Notes: generated by a model from the letters alone, not told the origin. Counted from the stretch's first letter, positions 1-8,760 are shown. The stretch: 64,000 nt of DNA from Dehalococcoidia bacterium (GCA_022827095.1 JAJDTP010000016.1:1-64000); one strand, 5' to 3'. Program-made: numbers and translations.

Positions 1-2
1 TG

Positions 3-893
3 TTGGCGTACCACGACGCCGGTTTCACCACGTGGGACCTGGCCGACCACTACGGTCCGGCTGAGGACTTCATCGGGGAGTTTCGACGGCGACTTGCGAA
101 TGCGCGGGGAGCGGATGCGCTTGCGGATATGCAGGCGTTCACCAAGTGGGTGCCGCGCCCGGGGCCGATGACGCGGCAGATCGTCGAGAACAACGTGGAC
201 ATATCGCTGCGGCGCATGGGCGTCGAGCGTCTCGACCTGCTGCAATTCCACTGGTGGGAGTACCGTGACAAGCGCTACCTCGATGCGCTGGAACAGCTGG
301 CGACCTTGCGCGATGAGGGCAAGATCCACCGCGTCGCCCTGACCAACTTCGACACCGAACGCCTGCGGGAGATCGCCGACCACGGCATCCGCGTGGTGTC
401 CAACCAGGTGCAGTACTCGTTGATCGACCGCCGGCCGGAAGTGCAGATGTCAGCAGTATGCGACGAGCAGCGGGTCTGGCTGCTGCCCTACGGCGTCCTC
501 TGCGGCGGCCTGCTCTCGGATCGCTATCTGGGCCAGCCCGAGCCTGGCCCGGCCCAATTGAACACCGCCAGCCTGCGCAAGTACAAGCAGATGATCGACG
601 CCTGGGGCGGCTGGCCGCTTTTCCAGAAGCTTCTTTCGGTGTTGCGAAGCATCGCCGACAAGCATGGCGTGAGCATCGCCAACGTTGCCGAGCGTTACAT
701 CCTGGAGAAGCCGGCCGTCGCGGGGGTGATCATCGGCGCCCGTCTCGGCGTCGCCGAGCACATCGCCGAAAACGCTCGGCTGTTCAGCTTCCAGTTGGAT
801 GCCGATGACAATCAGGCCATCGAAGCCGTGCTGGCCGATGCCCGCGACTTGTACCGGATCATCGGCGACTGCGGCGGCGAGTACCGCCGCTAG
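3..893 (+). CDS. Aldo/keto reductase, 5' end cut by window edge
   Basis: NAD(P)H-dependent oxidoreductase of the aldo/keto reductase superfamily, cytosolic. The catalytic tetrad is visible: Asp12 and Tyr17 in WDLADHYG, Lys48 in FTKWVP and His83 in LLQFHWW (numbered from the first visible codon). The C-terminal half carries the GVIIGAR cofactor-binding segment. The first visible in-frame start-like codon is a TTG at base 3, but the family normally has a further N-terminal beta-strand, so the true start lies upstream of the window. It is followed 40 bp later by an F420-type oxidoreductase on the same strand. The substrate cannot be predicted. Confidence 0.93.
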   Translation: MAYHDAGFTTWDLADHYGPAEDFIGEFRRRLANARGADALADMQAFTKWVPRPGPMTRQIVENNVDISLRRMGVERLDLLQFHWWEYRDKRYLDALEQLATLRDEGKIHRVALTNFDTERLREIADHGIRVVSNQVQYSLIDRRPEVQMSAVCDEQRVWLLPYGVLCGGLLSDRYLGQPEPGPAQLNTASLRKYKQMIDAWGGWPLFQKLLSVLRSIADKHGVSIANVAERYILEKPAVAGVIIGARLGVAEHIAENARLFSFQLDADDNQAIEAVLADARDLYRIIGDCGGEYRR

Positions 894-933
894 TCAAATC
901 CTGCCCATCCATGTAAAACTCATAGAGGTTCCA

Positions 934-1848
934 ATGCAAATCGGCGCAATCTTCCCCCAGACCGAAATCGGCCCCGACCCGACTGCCATCCGTGACTACG
1001 TCGAGGCCGTGGAGGGCATGGAGTTCGACTACCTGTTCATCGCCGACCACGTGCTGGGCGCGGACCCTGACCATCACGACCACGTGCGGGGCAGCTATTA
1101 CACCCACCACAGCGTGATCCACGAGTCGCTCACCACGCTGGCGTTCATCGCGGCCCTGACGACCAAGATACGCCTGATCACCGGCATCCTGATCCTGCCC
1201 CAGCGCCAGACCGCGTTGGTGGCCAAGCAGGCCGCCGAGATCGACGTGCTCAGCGGCGGACGGCTCACCCTGGGCATCGGCGTAGGCTGGAACCACGTGG
1301 AGTTCGAGGCTCTGGGCGAGGACTTCACCAACCGGGGCATTCGTTCCGAGGAGCAGATCGACCTGATGCGCGCCCTGTGGACGCAGGAAGTGGTCGACTT
1401 CGACGGCCGCTGGCACTCGGTGCGCGCCGCCGGAATCAAGCCGCTTCCGGTGCAGCGACCCATACCCGTTTGGTTCGGCGCGGGAGGCTCGGCCGGACCT
1501 GTGCCTCGGGACGTGGTAGTGCGTCGCATCGCCCGCATGGGCGACGGATGGTTCCCCAGCTTCCCGCCCGGCGACACCGCGAAAGCGGTGCTGGACAAGA
1601 TGCAGACCTACATCGCCGAGGCGGGCCGGCAACCCGCCGATGTGGGCCTCTCCGGACGCATCCGCATGCCCGACAAGTCTCCCGACGAATGGCTGGCCGA
1701 GGTGGAAGGCTGGCAATCGCTGGGCGGGACCCACGTCATGGCCGAAGCCCGACGCGGCCCACTGAGTTCGGTCGACCAGCACATCGAGGCGATGCGCCAG
1801 TTCCGCGAGGTAGTGCCGGTGGGTTGGGGAAAGGAGCAGGACAATTAG
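934..1848 (+). CDS. LLM-class F420-dependent oxidoreductase
   Basis: Luciferase-like (bacterial luciferase fold, TIM-barrel) oxidoreductase of about 304 aa, of the type that uses reduced or oxidised coenzyme F420 or FMN. The protein starts MQIGAIFPQTEIG, has the FDYLFIADHVLG segment near residue 35, and the typical SGGRLTLGIGVGWNHVEFEALG stretch around residue 105. The start chosen is the ATG at 934, preceded by AGAGGTT; the reading frame is open further upstream, but only as an out-of-frame overlap with the aldo/keto reductase. The neighbour upstream is also a redox enzyme, so a short catabolic operon is likely. The substrate is unknown. Confidence 0.92.
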   Translation: MQIGAIFPQTEIGPDPTAIRDYVEAVEGMEFDYLFIADHVLGADPDHHDHVRGSYYTHHSVIHESLTTLAFIAALTTKIRLITGILILPQRQTALVAKQAAEIDVLSGGRLTLGIGVGWNHVEFEALGEDFTNRGIRSEEQIDLMRALWTQEVVDFDGRWHSVRAAGIKPLPVQRPIPVWFGAGGSAGPVPRDVVVRRIARMGDGWFPSFPPGDTAKAVLDKMQTYIAEAGRQPADVGLSGRIRMPDKSPDEWLAEVEGWQSLGGTHVMAEARRGPLSSVDQHIEAMRQFREVVPVGWGKEQDN

Positions 1849-1920
1849 CCGGCTTCACCGGCTATACAAGGCGATCCCCAAACCGCCTCTGCGCGCTAAA
1901 GACTTGCCCCGTTCAGCGAT

Positions 1921-2298
1921 CTATTGCTCGGGCTGGTTCATCGGCTCTTGCAACAGGACCTCGGCGGGAATTCCCCAATGCTTGTGCAACGCACGGGCCA
2001 TCGGCATGGTGATGTCCATTTTGCCAGATAGCACTGCCACTGCCGCCTTTTGGCTCCCAACCAACGGGGCCAGATCGCCCGGCGTAAGCCCAAGCCTCTC
2101 CATGTGGGACTTTATGGCCCCGTGAACGCTCGGCAAGCCAACGTCGTCGCTTGGTTCCTCGTAGGCTTCCAGCAGATCGATCAGGTGGTCGCGCTCGTCA
2201 CGCTCCGGCGTCCCGACGGCGGCTCGAAGAATCTCCCCCAAACGTGCCAAAGCACGGTTGTAATCGTCTTCACTGTCGATACTGGAAATAAGAGCCAC
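1921..2298 (-). CDS. HigA-like helix-turn-helix antitoxin/regulator, no toxin next to it
   Basis: A 125-residue protein whose C-terminal half (about residues 62-120) resembles the XRE-type HTH of HigA antitoxins: IKSHMERLGLTPGDLAPLVG, then an AVLSGK recognition-helix segment and a WGIPAEVLL end. The N-terminal half is an acidic helical region as in HigA. The start is GTG at 2298 with AAGGTG six bases upstream. HigA genes normally follow higB, but the gene on its 5' side is a small membrane protein, so this looks like an orphan antitoxin or a plain regulator. It may act on its own promoter; no operator was identified. Confidence 0.8.
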   Translation of the reverse strand: MALISSIDSEDDYNRALARLGEILRAAVGTPERDERDHLIDLLEAYEEPSDDVGLPSVHGAIKSHMERLGLTPGDLAPLVGSQKAAVAVLSGKMDITMPMARALHKHWGIPAEVLLQEPMNQPEQ

Positions 2299-2372
2299 GA
2301 TTACACCTTCGAGGCATTGGTACGGTCATGTCCTGCATGCGTTCGTGTAACGCGAACGCGCATTGTTCCAGG

Positions 2373-2615
2373 CTACAAGTTTTCCGTCTCCAATGCACTG
2401 CTGCGCCGCGCCAAACCCACTCCGCCTACGAAGCCAAGCAAGGCACCTACCGCAGCCTTAACCGTCCAGTCTGCCAAAGCTGTCAACGTCTCTTGGACCG
2501 GAGTTGACTGGTGTCCACCCACCGCGGCCAACCATACAAGGGCGCTGCCAACCAAGATTATCAAGGCAAACAGCGCCGCTATCACCAGACCCACGACGAC
2601 AGCGCGGTCACTCAT
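2373..2615 (-). CDS. Small two-helix membrane protein
   Basis: An 80-residue protein with two clear hydrophobic segments (about residues 5-33 and 52-68), the second rich in Gly and Ala, and a short polar tail. Its ATG at 2615 overlaps the stop codon of the upstream small membrane protein in an ATGA arrangement, so the two are probably co-translated. No family was recognised. The partner relationship and the lack of catalytic residues would fit a small inner-membrane complex or a holin-like pair, but this is only a guess. Confidence 0.6.
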   Translation of the reverse strand: MSDRAVVVGLVIAALFALIILVGSALVWLAAVGGHQSTPVQETLTALADWTVKAAVGALLGFVGGVGLARRSSALETENL

Positions 2616-2788
2616 GCGCCGCCACGTCCAGACGGGTTGTTCGTGGCGACGTGGGTACCGGGCGAGGCCCCATGGGAACCCCTGCCACGGAAGAAAACCA
2701 CGTACAGCAGCGCCCCGACACTGCCCAGCAACATGAGCGCTCCCACCACCATCCCTATCGCCGCAAAGTACAGGATGAATGTTTCCAT
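2612..2788 (-). CDS. Small single-pass membrane protein
   Basis: A 58-residue protein with one transmembrane helix (about residues 3-27, METFILYFAAIGMVVGALML onward) and a basic, Gly/Ser-rich cytoplasmic tail. Two adjacent ATGs occur at 2791 and 2788; the second is preferred because AAGG lies seven bases upstream of it. The reading frame is open much further upstream, but that part overlaps the intergenic region and has no membrane-protein character. The stop overlaps the start of the next small membrane protein. Function unknown. Confidence 0.55.
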   Translation of the reverse strand: METFILYFAAIGMVVGALMLLGSVGALLYVVFFRGRGSHGASPGTHVATNNPSGRGGA

Positions 2789-2855
2789 CATTTTGCCTTG
2801 TGCACGGTCGTCTTCAGGCCGTCGTAACCTACGACTATTAAAGACGTGTGGAAAG

Positions 2856-3749
2856 CTACATTCTCGGGTCCGTCGCCGCTTCGTGCTGCTCGTCGGCGTG
2901 ATATGAGGAGCGCACCAGCGGGCCGGAGGCAACGTGCTTGAAGCCCATGGCCTCCCCGGCTTCCCGCAGTTCCTCGAACTCGGCGGGGGTGTAGAAACGG
3001 TCGATGCGGATGTGCTTGATCGACGGGCGGAGGTATTGACCGATGGTGAGCAGGTCGCAGTTCACGTCGCGCAGGTCGGCCATGGTCTGCTTCACTTCGT
3101 CTACTGTCTCCCCCATGCCGACGATGATGCCCGACTTGGTGGGCATCTCGGGATCCAGGTCCTTGACGCGGCGCAATAGCTCCAGCGACTGCCTGTAGTC
3201 CCCCTTGGGGCGCACCCGCCGGAACACGCGCTCCACCGACTCGATGTTGTGGTTCAAGACCTGCGGCTGCGCGGCAACTACCTTGGCCAGGGCATCGTCA
3301 TTGCCGTCGAAATCGGGGATCAGCACTTCCACCCGGCAGTCGGGTACGGCGGCGCGGACCTGCTTGATGCAGGCCGAGAAGATGCCGGCCCCGCCGTCGG
3401 CAAGGTCGTCGCGGTTGACCGAGGTGATCACGCAGTACTTCAGGCCCATGCGCTTGACGGTGGATGCCAACCGGAAGGGTTCGCCCAGGTCCAGTGTGCC
3501 GGGCCGACCGGTGGTGACGGCGCAGTAAGCGCAGGCCCGGGTGCAGATATCGCCCAGGATCATGAAGGTGGCAGCCGACCGCTCCCAGCACTCGCCGATG
3601 TTCGGGCAGTGGGCTTCCTCGCACACCGTGTGCAACTGGCTGTCCCGCATGAGCTGTTTCAGCTCGATGTAGCGCGGACCGCCAGGCATTCGCACCTTCA
3701 GCCAGTCGGGCAAGCGCGGACGCAATGGTGTTTCGGTCTGTGTCGTCAT
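2856..3749 (-). CDS. lipA: Lipoyl synthase
   Basis: Radical SAM enzyme that inserts two sulfur atoms into octanoyl groups on lipoyl carrier proteins such as E2 subunits or GcvH. Both iron-sulfur motifs are complete: the auxiliary cluster motif CEEAHCPNIGEC (Cys43, Cys48, Cys54) and the radical SAM motif CTRACAYC (Cys69, Cys73, Cys76). The conserved RSSYHA with its sulfur-cluster serine is near the C terminus. The start is the ATG at 3749 (MTTQTETPLRP) with GGAG upstream; the frame extends 24 codons further but lacks a better site. Length, 297 aa, is normal. It lies 13 bp downstream of gmk and no lipB is visible. Confidence 0.97.
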   Translation of the reverse strand: MTTQTETPLRPRLPDWLKVRMPGGPRYIELKQLMRDSQLHTVCEEAHCPNIGECWERSAATFMILGDICTRACAYCAVTTGRPGTLDLGEPFRLASTVKRMGLKYCVITSVNRDDLADGGAGIFSACIKQVRAAVPDCRVEVLIPDFDGNDDALAKVVAAQPQVLNHNIESVERVFRRVRPKGDYRQSLELLRRVKDLDPEMPTKSGIIVGMGETVDEVKQTMADLRDVNCDLLTIGQYLRPSIKHIRIDRFYTPAEFEELREAGEAMGFKHVASGPLVRSSYHADEQHEAATDPRM

Positions 3750-3762
3750 TCTGTTCTCCGGC

Positions 3763-4416
3763 CTATAGGAACTGAACCAGACGTGGATTAACCCGGCACT
3801 TTTCGGCGGCAATGATGGCATCCACTTCCCGCACCGTCGTGTCGAGCTGCCCGTTGCGGTTTACCACGCGGTAGTCAAATTCGCCAATGCGCCCCAACTC
3901 GGTGGTGGCTTCATCCAGGCGCCGACGCATTTCGGCTTCATCCTCGGTACCCCGACCGGATAGGCGGTTCCCCAGTTCTTCCAGGCTGGCGGGCATGACA
4001 AAGATAGAGAGAGCCTCAGGTGCGATCTGGCGGATGGTGGCGGCGCCTTGCACGTCTATTCCCAGTATAACGTCTTTGCCGGCTATCAGCGGGTCGCGCA
4101 CCTGCTGGCGGGGCACGCCGTACCAGCGGTCATAGACCTGGGCTGATTCGAGCAGCTCGTCCCGCTCGCGCATTCGGAGAAACGTTTCCACGTCCAGAAA
4201 GATATAGTCCTTGCCGTCCACCTCACCCGAGCGCCTGGGACGGGTAGTAGCCGTTACGGCGAAATGCCAGGGTCGTTCCAGTTGGCGCAGGCCCGACACC
4301 ACCGAACTCTTGCCCGACGCCGACGGGCCGGATATCACCACCAGCATCGGCGGAGCCGGGCTGGCCTGGGGCAGCTCGGACGAGCCAACCATCGCCGGTC
4401 TATTCGCCGTCGCCAA
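3763..4416 (-). CDS. gmk: Guanylate kinase
   Basis: Phosphorylates GMP to GDP with ATP in the cytosol. The P-loop GPSASGKSS is at about residues 30-38, followed by TTRPRRSGEVDGKDYIF (GMP-binding) and the lid and RRRLDEA segments. The N terminus carries about 23 extra residues before the MLVVISGPSASGK core, so the true start could be the ATG at 4392 or 4347 instead of 4416; the 4416 start overlaps the 3' end of aroA by 17 bp. It lies in a minus-strand run tyrA, aroA, gmk, lipA, which is likely an operon of housekeeping genes. Confidence 0.95.
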   Translation of the reverse strand: MATANRPAMVGSSELPQASPAPPMLVVISGPSASGKSSVVSGLRQLERPWHFAVTATTRPRRSGEVDGKDYIFLDVETFLRMRERDELLESAQVYDRWYGVPRQQVRDPLIAGKDVILGIDVQGAATIRQIAPEALSIFVMPASLEELGNRLSGRGTEDEAEMRRRLDEATTELGRIGEFDYRVVNRNGQLDTTVREVDAIIAAEKCRVNPRLVQFL

Positions 4417-5698
4417 CCAGACTGGCGAGATGCTCCCAGAATACGGGGTAGGATACCGAGGCGTCCTCTGCCCCGTGGACGGTCGTCTCGCCTGATGCCG
4501 CCAGGCCGGCTACTGCCATGGCCATCGCCAAGCGATGGTCACCGTGACTCTCGACTTCGGCCCCGGTGAGGCGGCCTACCCCGCGGATGACCATGCCGTC
4601 TTCCCGCGGATCCAGGCTGCCACCCAGGCGGGTTAGCTCCGACACCGTGGTGGCGATCCGATCCGACTCCTTGACCCTAAGCTCGGCGGCATCTCGTATG
4701 ATCGTATCGCCCTCGGCGAAGCAGGCGGCCACGGCCAGCACCGGCAACTCGTCGATCATGATGGGGATGATCTCGCCGCCCAGGTCGATGCCCTTGAGGG
4801 TTGCCGAAGACGCCACCACGTCGGCGACGGGTTCCCCGCCCTCAATCCGCTCGTTCTCCAAACGCAGGGAGTCGCCCGCGCCCATCATCTGCAGGGCGTC
4901 GATGATGCCGGCGCGGCTGGGGTTGAGGCCCACGCTGGTGATGGTCACCCGGGCGTTGGGGTGGATCAGGCCGGCCACCATCCAAAAGGCTGCGGACGAG
5001 ATGTCGCCGGGAACCGCCACATCCACAGCCCGCAACTCGGCGGGATGCAGGGTCAGCGCCAGTCCATCGGTCTCGACCCTGGCGCCCATGGCGGACATCA
5101 TGCGCTCAGTGTGATCCCGGGACAGCGCCGGCTGATGCAGCACGGTAGGACCAGACGCCGCGAGTCCGGCCAGCATCAGGCACGACTTGACCTGTGCGCT
5201 GGCCACGGGCATTTCGTACTCGATGGAGCGCAGGCTTCCGCCCCTTATGGCCAGCGGAGCCAGGGTGTTCCCATTGCGGCCCATGATGGACGCGCCCATC
5301 TGCTGCAGGGGTTGGACGATGCGGCCCATGGGGCGGGTGCGCAGCGATCCGTCTCCCGATAGCACCGAGAGGAAGTCCTGGCTGGCCAGCAGGCCGGAAA
5401 GCAGCCGCATGGAGGTGCCGCTGTTGCCGGCGTCCAGCAGGTCGGCCGGCTCGTCCAGGTTGGCGCCGGGACCAGAGACGCGAAAACTGCCGGGTTCGCC
5501 GAGTGCGTCGATAGACACGCCCATGGCGCGGAGGCATGCTGCGGTGGAACGCACGTCTGCGCCATCGGAAATACCGGTGACGGTCGCAGTCCCGTTGGCG
5601 ATGGCGTTGAGGATCAACGAACGGTGGGACACTGACTTGTCGCCGGGCACGGCCAGGGAGCCGGCCAGGCGTTCGGGGCTGCGAATGATCTGTTCCAC
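4400..5698 (-). CDS. aroA: 3-phosphoshikimate 1-carboxyvinyltransferase (EPSP synthase)
   Basis: Shikimate-pathway enzyme joining phosphoenolpyruvate to shikimate-3-phosphate. The protein is 432 aa, normal for the family. Recognisable segments are PGDKSVSHR near residue 18 (with the substrate-binding Lys-Ser), LDAGNSGTSMRLLSG near residue 87 and LRVKESDRI near residue 343. The N-terminal MEQIIRSPERL supports the ATG at 5698, which has GGAGG nearby upstream. It is preceded by tyrA and followed by gmk on the same strand, so it feeds the same aromatic amino acid branch as tyrA and, elsewhere in this window, trpE and trpG. Confidence 0.96.
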   Translation of the reverse strand: MEQIIRSPERLAGSLAVPGDKSVSHRSLILNAIANGTATVTGISDGADVRSTAACLRAMGVSIDALGEPGSFRVSGPGANLDEPADLLDAGNSGTSMRLLSGLLASQDFLSVLSGDGSLRTRPMGRIVQPLQQMGASIMGRNGNTLAPLAIRGGSLRSIEYEMPVASAQVKSCLMLAGLAASGPTVLHQPALSRDHTERMMSAMGARVETDGLALTLHPAELRAVDVAVPGDISSAAFWMVAGLIHPNARVTITSVGLNPSRAGIIDALQMMGAGDSLRLENERIEGGEPVADVVASSATLKGIDLGGEIIPIMIDELPVLAVAACFAEGDTIIRDAAELRVKESDRIATTVSELTRLGGSLDPREDGMVIRGVGRLTGAEVESHGDHRLAMAMAVAGLAASGETTVHGAEDASVSYPVFWEHLASLVGDGE

Positions 5699-5714
5699 CT
5701 GCGTTCCTCCGGTT

Positions 5715-5745
5715 TTTCTGACATCGATGGACAGGATTTATAGGA
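5715..5745. repeat. Half copy of family C inverted-repeat element
   Basis: The stretch around GACATCGATGGACAGGAT matches one end of the longer family C elements at 15945-16077 and 60963-61066. Only one arm is present here, between aroA and tyrA, so it is either a decayed copy or a single repeat unit. Confidence 0.5.
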
Positions 5746-5824
5746 TGTTGCCGACCCGGTGACCGTCGGTTCCGGCGAGAGCAGGAATACGGCCGGACGA
5801 AACAGGGTTCGAAACGCTACCTGG

Positions 5825-6871
5825 TCAGCGACGGTTGCCGGAGTCGCGGTCGTTGCCGCGGCGGTCATTAGGCGGCCCCCCCGTCATCATGCGGCGGGCG
5901 CGGTCAGCGAAACCGCCCAGGAACATCTGGCCCATGGACTGGCTGAACGTCGGGTATTCGGGGGTGTTTTCCAGCTCGCGGGCGCGAGGATTGACCTCCC
6001 CGGCCATCCACTTGTTGCGAGCCAGACGCGCGTCCTCAAAAAGAGTACCGACGGCGTCGGTGTCGGGTGGTTCGCCGTCGGTATCCAGGATCTTACGGTA
6101 TTCGTAGAGCTCCCGTATAAACGCGTCGATCCAGGCGACGATGGGCTGGGCGTTGCTGACGCAGATGTCCCGGTGCATCACCGGGTCGCCCGAGGCGAGT
6201 CGGGTGATGTCACGGTAGCCGGAGGAGGCGAGCTGGCCGATATCGGACCAGTTGGCCGACTTGCTGGTGCAGCCAACCAGGGCGGTGGACAGGACAAAGG
6301 GCAGGTGGCTCACCGCGGCGACAAAGCTGTCGTGCTCGTCCACGCTGATGAAGTAGGGCACACCGCCCACGGCCTCGGCCAGGGTGGATATCTCGCCGAC
6401 GGCGCGCTCGCTGGCCCGGGGGCTGGGTATGACGCAGTAGGGCTTGCCGGCGAAAAGGGTGCCGTCGGCGTTCTCGGGACCGGGCGTTTCCCGGCCGGCC
6501 ATGGGGTGACCGCCCACGAAGTCCACCGAGTCGGGCAGAAATTCGTCGGCCCATTCGAGGACTTGGGTCTTGGTGCTGCCCACGTCGGTGACGACGCAGC
6601 CCTCGGGCAGGTAGTCGGCCATGCCTTCCAGGAGATCACGCATGGCCAGCACCGGCGTTGCCAGGACGATGATGTCGGCTTCGGCGATGGCGTTGCCCAG
6701 CCGGCCTTCCACACGGTCGAACGCATCGCGTTTTTGAGCGCCGGAGCGGACCGCGCTATCGGCGTCGGTCCCAACCACCGTGAGGTTGCGCAGGCTGGAT
6801 GCGCGAAGGGCCAGGCCCAGGGATGTGCCGATGAGTCCGGTGCCGATTACGGTAACTTGCGCCACGAGCAC
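5825..6871 (-). CDS. tyrA: Prephenate dehydrogenase
   Basis: Oxidative decarboxylation of prephenate to 4-hydroxyphenylpyruvate in tyrosine synthesis. The dinucleotide-binding motif GTGLIGTSLG begins near residue 10, the VTDVGSTK segment is near residue 94 and the HPMAGRE active-site motif near residue 121. The C terminus ends in a low-complexity Arg/Asn tail (NDRRGNDRDSGNRR) not typical of the family. The start is GTG at 6871, with a second in-frame GTG two codons later; GGCGG lies upstream. No chorismate mutase domain is fused. It is the first gene of the minus-strand aro run. Confidence 0.94.
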   Translation of the reverse strand: MLVAQVTVIGTGLIGTSLGLALRASSLRNLTVVGTDADSAVRSGAQKRDAFDRVEGRLGNAIAEADIIVLATPVLAMRDLLEGMADYLPEGCVVTDVGSTKTQVLEWADEFLPDSVDFVGGHPMAGRETPGPENADGTLFAGKPYCVIPSPRASERAVGEISTLAEAVGGVPYFISVDEHDSFVAAVSHLPFVLSTALVGCTSKSANWSDIGQLASSGYRDITRLASGDPVMHRDICVSNAQPIVAWIDAFIRELYEYRKILDTDGEPPDTDAVGTLFEDARLARNKWMAGEVNPRARELENTPEYPTFSQSMGQMFLGGFADRARRMMTGGPPNDRRGNDRDSGNRR

Positions 6872-7021
6872 GTCCGCCTAAGGAAGGTTGGGGTAAGTGT
6901 ACAACATCCATAGTGGCTGGTAAAACGCTGCGCCGGGCGCGGCAAACCCGTGAACAAACCGGTCGCCCGCGCGATTGGGGAACGCGAACGGGCGGGTGTA
7001 TCATTCGGGGCCTGTGAAAGC

Positions 7022-8227
7022 ATGTGGAACTGGGCTGCATCCCTCCGCACCAAGGACTTTCGCCTGCTCTGGGCATCGACGGCCTTCTACTCGTTGGCCA
7101 CAGGGATGGAGCAGGTCTCCGTGGGCTGGCTCATCTACGAGCTCACCGGCTCTGAGTTCATGGTGGGCGTCGCAGCGGCCGCCCGGATGCTGCCCTTTTT
7201 CGTTCTGGGCATGTTGTCCGGAGCCATCGCGGACCGGTGGTCGCGACGGGCCCTGCTGCGGGTCGGGACTCTGGCGGCTTCGGCGGTCGCCCTGCTGATG
7301 GGGTTGATGCTGCTCCAGGGCTTTGTCAACGTCTGGGCATTGATTGCCCTGGTGACCGCCCTCGGCAGCATGCTGGCGTTCACCATCACCATCCGGCAGG
7401 CATTCACCTACGACATCGTGGGATCCGGCCTGGCGCTCAACGGACTGGCCCTGGCCGCCATGGCGATGCAGGGCGGCGGTATCATCGGGTCCCTGGTGTC
7501 TGGCGCCATGATCGACCTGGTTGGCCCGGGTTGGCAATTCATCGCGTCCGCCGCTTTCTACGCGGCCTCTGCCGGCGCCACCCTGCTGATCGACAACGAG
7601 GGGCGTTCACTGCGCGCGTCGTCGGAATCGGTCCTGGCCAACTTGACGAGTTACGCCCGGCTGGTGCGCGAGTATCCCATTCTGTTGATGCTCATGTTCC
7701 TCACCGCAACCACCGAGGTGTTGGGCTTCACCCACATGACCCTGTTTCCGGTATTCGCCAAGGACGTGCTGCACGTGGGGCCGACGGGGCTGGGCGTAAT
7801 GACCGCCGGGCGCCAGGCGGGAGGGCTGCTGGGACTGTGGATCCTGGCCGGCCTGGGCACCACCAGGAAAAAGGGGTGGCTGACGCTGGCGACGGCCCTG
7901 GGGTTCGGCGTCGGTCTGATGGCCTTCTCGCTGTCGGTGAACATCTACACCTTCATGGCGGTACTGCTGTTCGTCAACGCGTGCGCCATGGCCGTGGACA
8001 CGCTGTACAAGACCTTGATGCAGGACCTGGTGCCCGACGAGGAGCGGGGCCGCGCCATGGGTTCCTGGGTTCTCAGTGTTGGCTTTGCTCCGGTGGGTCA
8101 CGTTGGCATTGGCGCGTTGGCCGGGTTCGTCGGCGCTCCGAGGGCGCTGCTCATCAACGGCGCGGCCCTCGTGGCCATCAACGTCGCCGCCATGCTGGGC
8201 GCACCTCGCATACGGCGCATGGAGTGA
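7022..8227 (+). CDS. MFS transporter, drug or siderophore efflux type
   Basis: About 401 aa with 12 hydrophobic segments in a typical major facilitator pattern. The first helix follows MWNWAASLRTKDFRLLWAS, and the signature ADRWSRRALLR loop between helices 2 and 3 is clear. It resembles EntS-like exporters by general layout. The ATG at 7022 is preferred because the family begins just before this first helix; an upstream in-frame ATG at 6950 would add 24 polar residues. It stands immediately 5' of the twin small-protein genes, so it could export them or their products, but nothing except position supports that. Confidence 0.87.
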   Translation: MWNWAASLRTKDFRLLWASTAFYSLATGMEQVSVGWLIYELTGSEFMVGVAAAARMLPFFVLGMLSGAIADRWSRRALLRVGTLAASAVALLMGLMLLQGFVNVWALIALVTALGSMLAFTITIRQAFTYDIVGSGLALNGLALAAMAMQGGGIIGSLVSGAMIDLVGPGWQFIASAAFYAASAGATLLIDNEGRSLRASSESVLANLTSYARLVREYPILLMLMFLTATTEVLGFTHMTLFPVFAKDVLHVGPTGLGVMTAGRQAGGLLGLWILAGLGTTRKKGWLTLATALGFGVGLMAFSLSVNIYTFMAVLLFVNACAMAVDTLYKTLMQDLVPDEERGRAMGSWVLSVGFAPVGHVGIGALAGFVGAPRALLINGAALVAINVAAMLGAPRIRRME

Positions 8228-8261
8228 CAGTAAAGGGCGCCAGATCCCTCGCCCGTACCCA

Positions 8262-8360
8262 TTTTGTCATCGCGAGGAGCGCAGCGACGTGGCGATCTCG
8301 TTCCCGCAGCGGCGTCCGTTTCCCTGACGAGATTGCCGCGCTGCGCTCGCAATGACAAAA
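8262..8360. repeat. Family A inverted-repeat element, copy 1 (short form)
   Basis: Imperfect inverted repeat with ends TTTTGTCATCGCGAG and CTCGCAATGACAAAA enclosing about 70 bp. It shares the CATTGCGAG and CAATCTCGT/ACGAGATTGCC core with copies at 8783, 18775, 34534 and 39867. It has no coding capacity and looks like a MITE-like or palindromic intergenic element. It ends 38 bp upstream of the first small-protein promoter. Confidence 0.8.
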
Positions 8361-8398
8361 GCCACTATGAAAGGTACTGAGACTTTATCCTTTGAGGG

Positions 8399-8431
8399 TT
8401 GACAGCGGCGTTATCGCTGATTATGATAACG
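8399..8431 (+). promoter_or_regulatory. Sigma-70-type promoter with dyad, for small protein 1
   Basis: TTGACA at 8399-8404 is separated by exactly 17 bp from TATGAT at 8422-8427, a near-consensus promoter. The inverted repeat CGTTATC (8409-8415) and GATAACG (8425-8431) with a 9-bp gap overlaps the -10 box and is a possible repressor operator. The start codon of the small-protein gene is at 8484. Confidence 0.8.
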
Positions 8432-8483
8432 AAAATTCCAGTTTGCAATGTGGAAGCGACACCGATACAGGAGGCTAGGAGCG

Positions 8484-8705
8484 ATGGTTACCCTCAACGA
8501 ACGTCTAGTCACCGTGGATCAAGAGAAAGTCACCGGGTTGTTGACCGAGCAAGTGGAACGGGATCTGGCTGAAGCATTGACCGAGTTTGGGGCCCACAAG
8601 GAAGAAATCGCGCCGGAGCGCGCCTGCCGCATCTCCCCGCCGACCCTGGTGTACGGCGTGCCTATGGCCGGAGTGCGGTACTACAGCTTCGCGCCGGAGA
8701 CGTGA
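8484..8705 (+). CDS. Small paralogous protein 1 with conserved YGVPMAGVRYYSF end
   Basis: A 73-residue protein of unrecognised family. The start is the ATG at 8484 with AGGAGG nine bases upstream. The N-terminal two thirds are acidic and helical (GLLTEQVERDLAEALTEFG), and the C terminus is YGVPMAGVRYYSFAPET. It aligns with the gene at 9035: both share an NE(R/K)L start region, VERD(L/M)A in the middle and YG(V/I)PMAGVRYYSF near the end, the last being the best conserved. This leader-plus-conserved-tail layout recalls RiPP precursor peptides, but no modifying enzyme is adjacent. Alternatives are a small ribosome-, polymerase- or enzyme-binding protein. It has its own promoter and terminator. 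Confidence 0.85.
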   Translation: MVTLNERLVTVDQEKVTGLLTEQVERDLAEALTEFGAHKEEIAPERACRISPPTLVYGVPMAGVRYYSFAPET

Positions 8706-8738
8706 AGCGGCAGGGCGAGAAAGCGCGGTGATGCGCTC

Positions 8739-8760
8739 GGGGCGGCCAACCGGTCGCCCC
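8739..8760 (+). terminator. Hairpin terminator of small protein 1
   Basis: GGGGCGGCC, loop AACC, GGTCGCCCC: a nine-pair stem with one G-T pair, followed by TCGACTTTTA. The hairpin after the second small-protein gene uses nearly the same sequence, which suggests the two complete transcription units are duplicates. Confidence 0.75.

Noticed and set aside
2050-2736. Plus-strand frame across the HigA-like and small membrane protein genes
   Set aside because: It lies opposite three genes with better starts and character; product is Arg/Pro-rich, as for antisense frames.
5759-6913. Long plus-strand open frame (384 codons) opposite tyrA
   Set aside because: It mirrors a clear tyrA gene with motifs on the other strand; the GC-rich code gives long antisense frames. 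No domain in its product.
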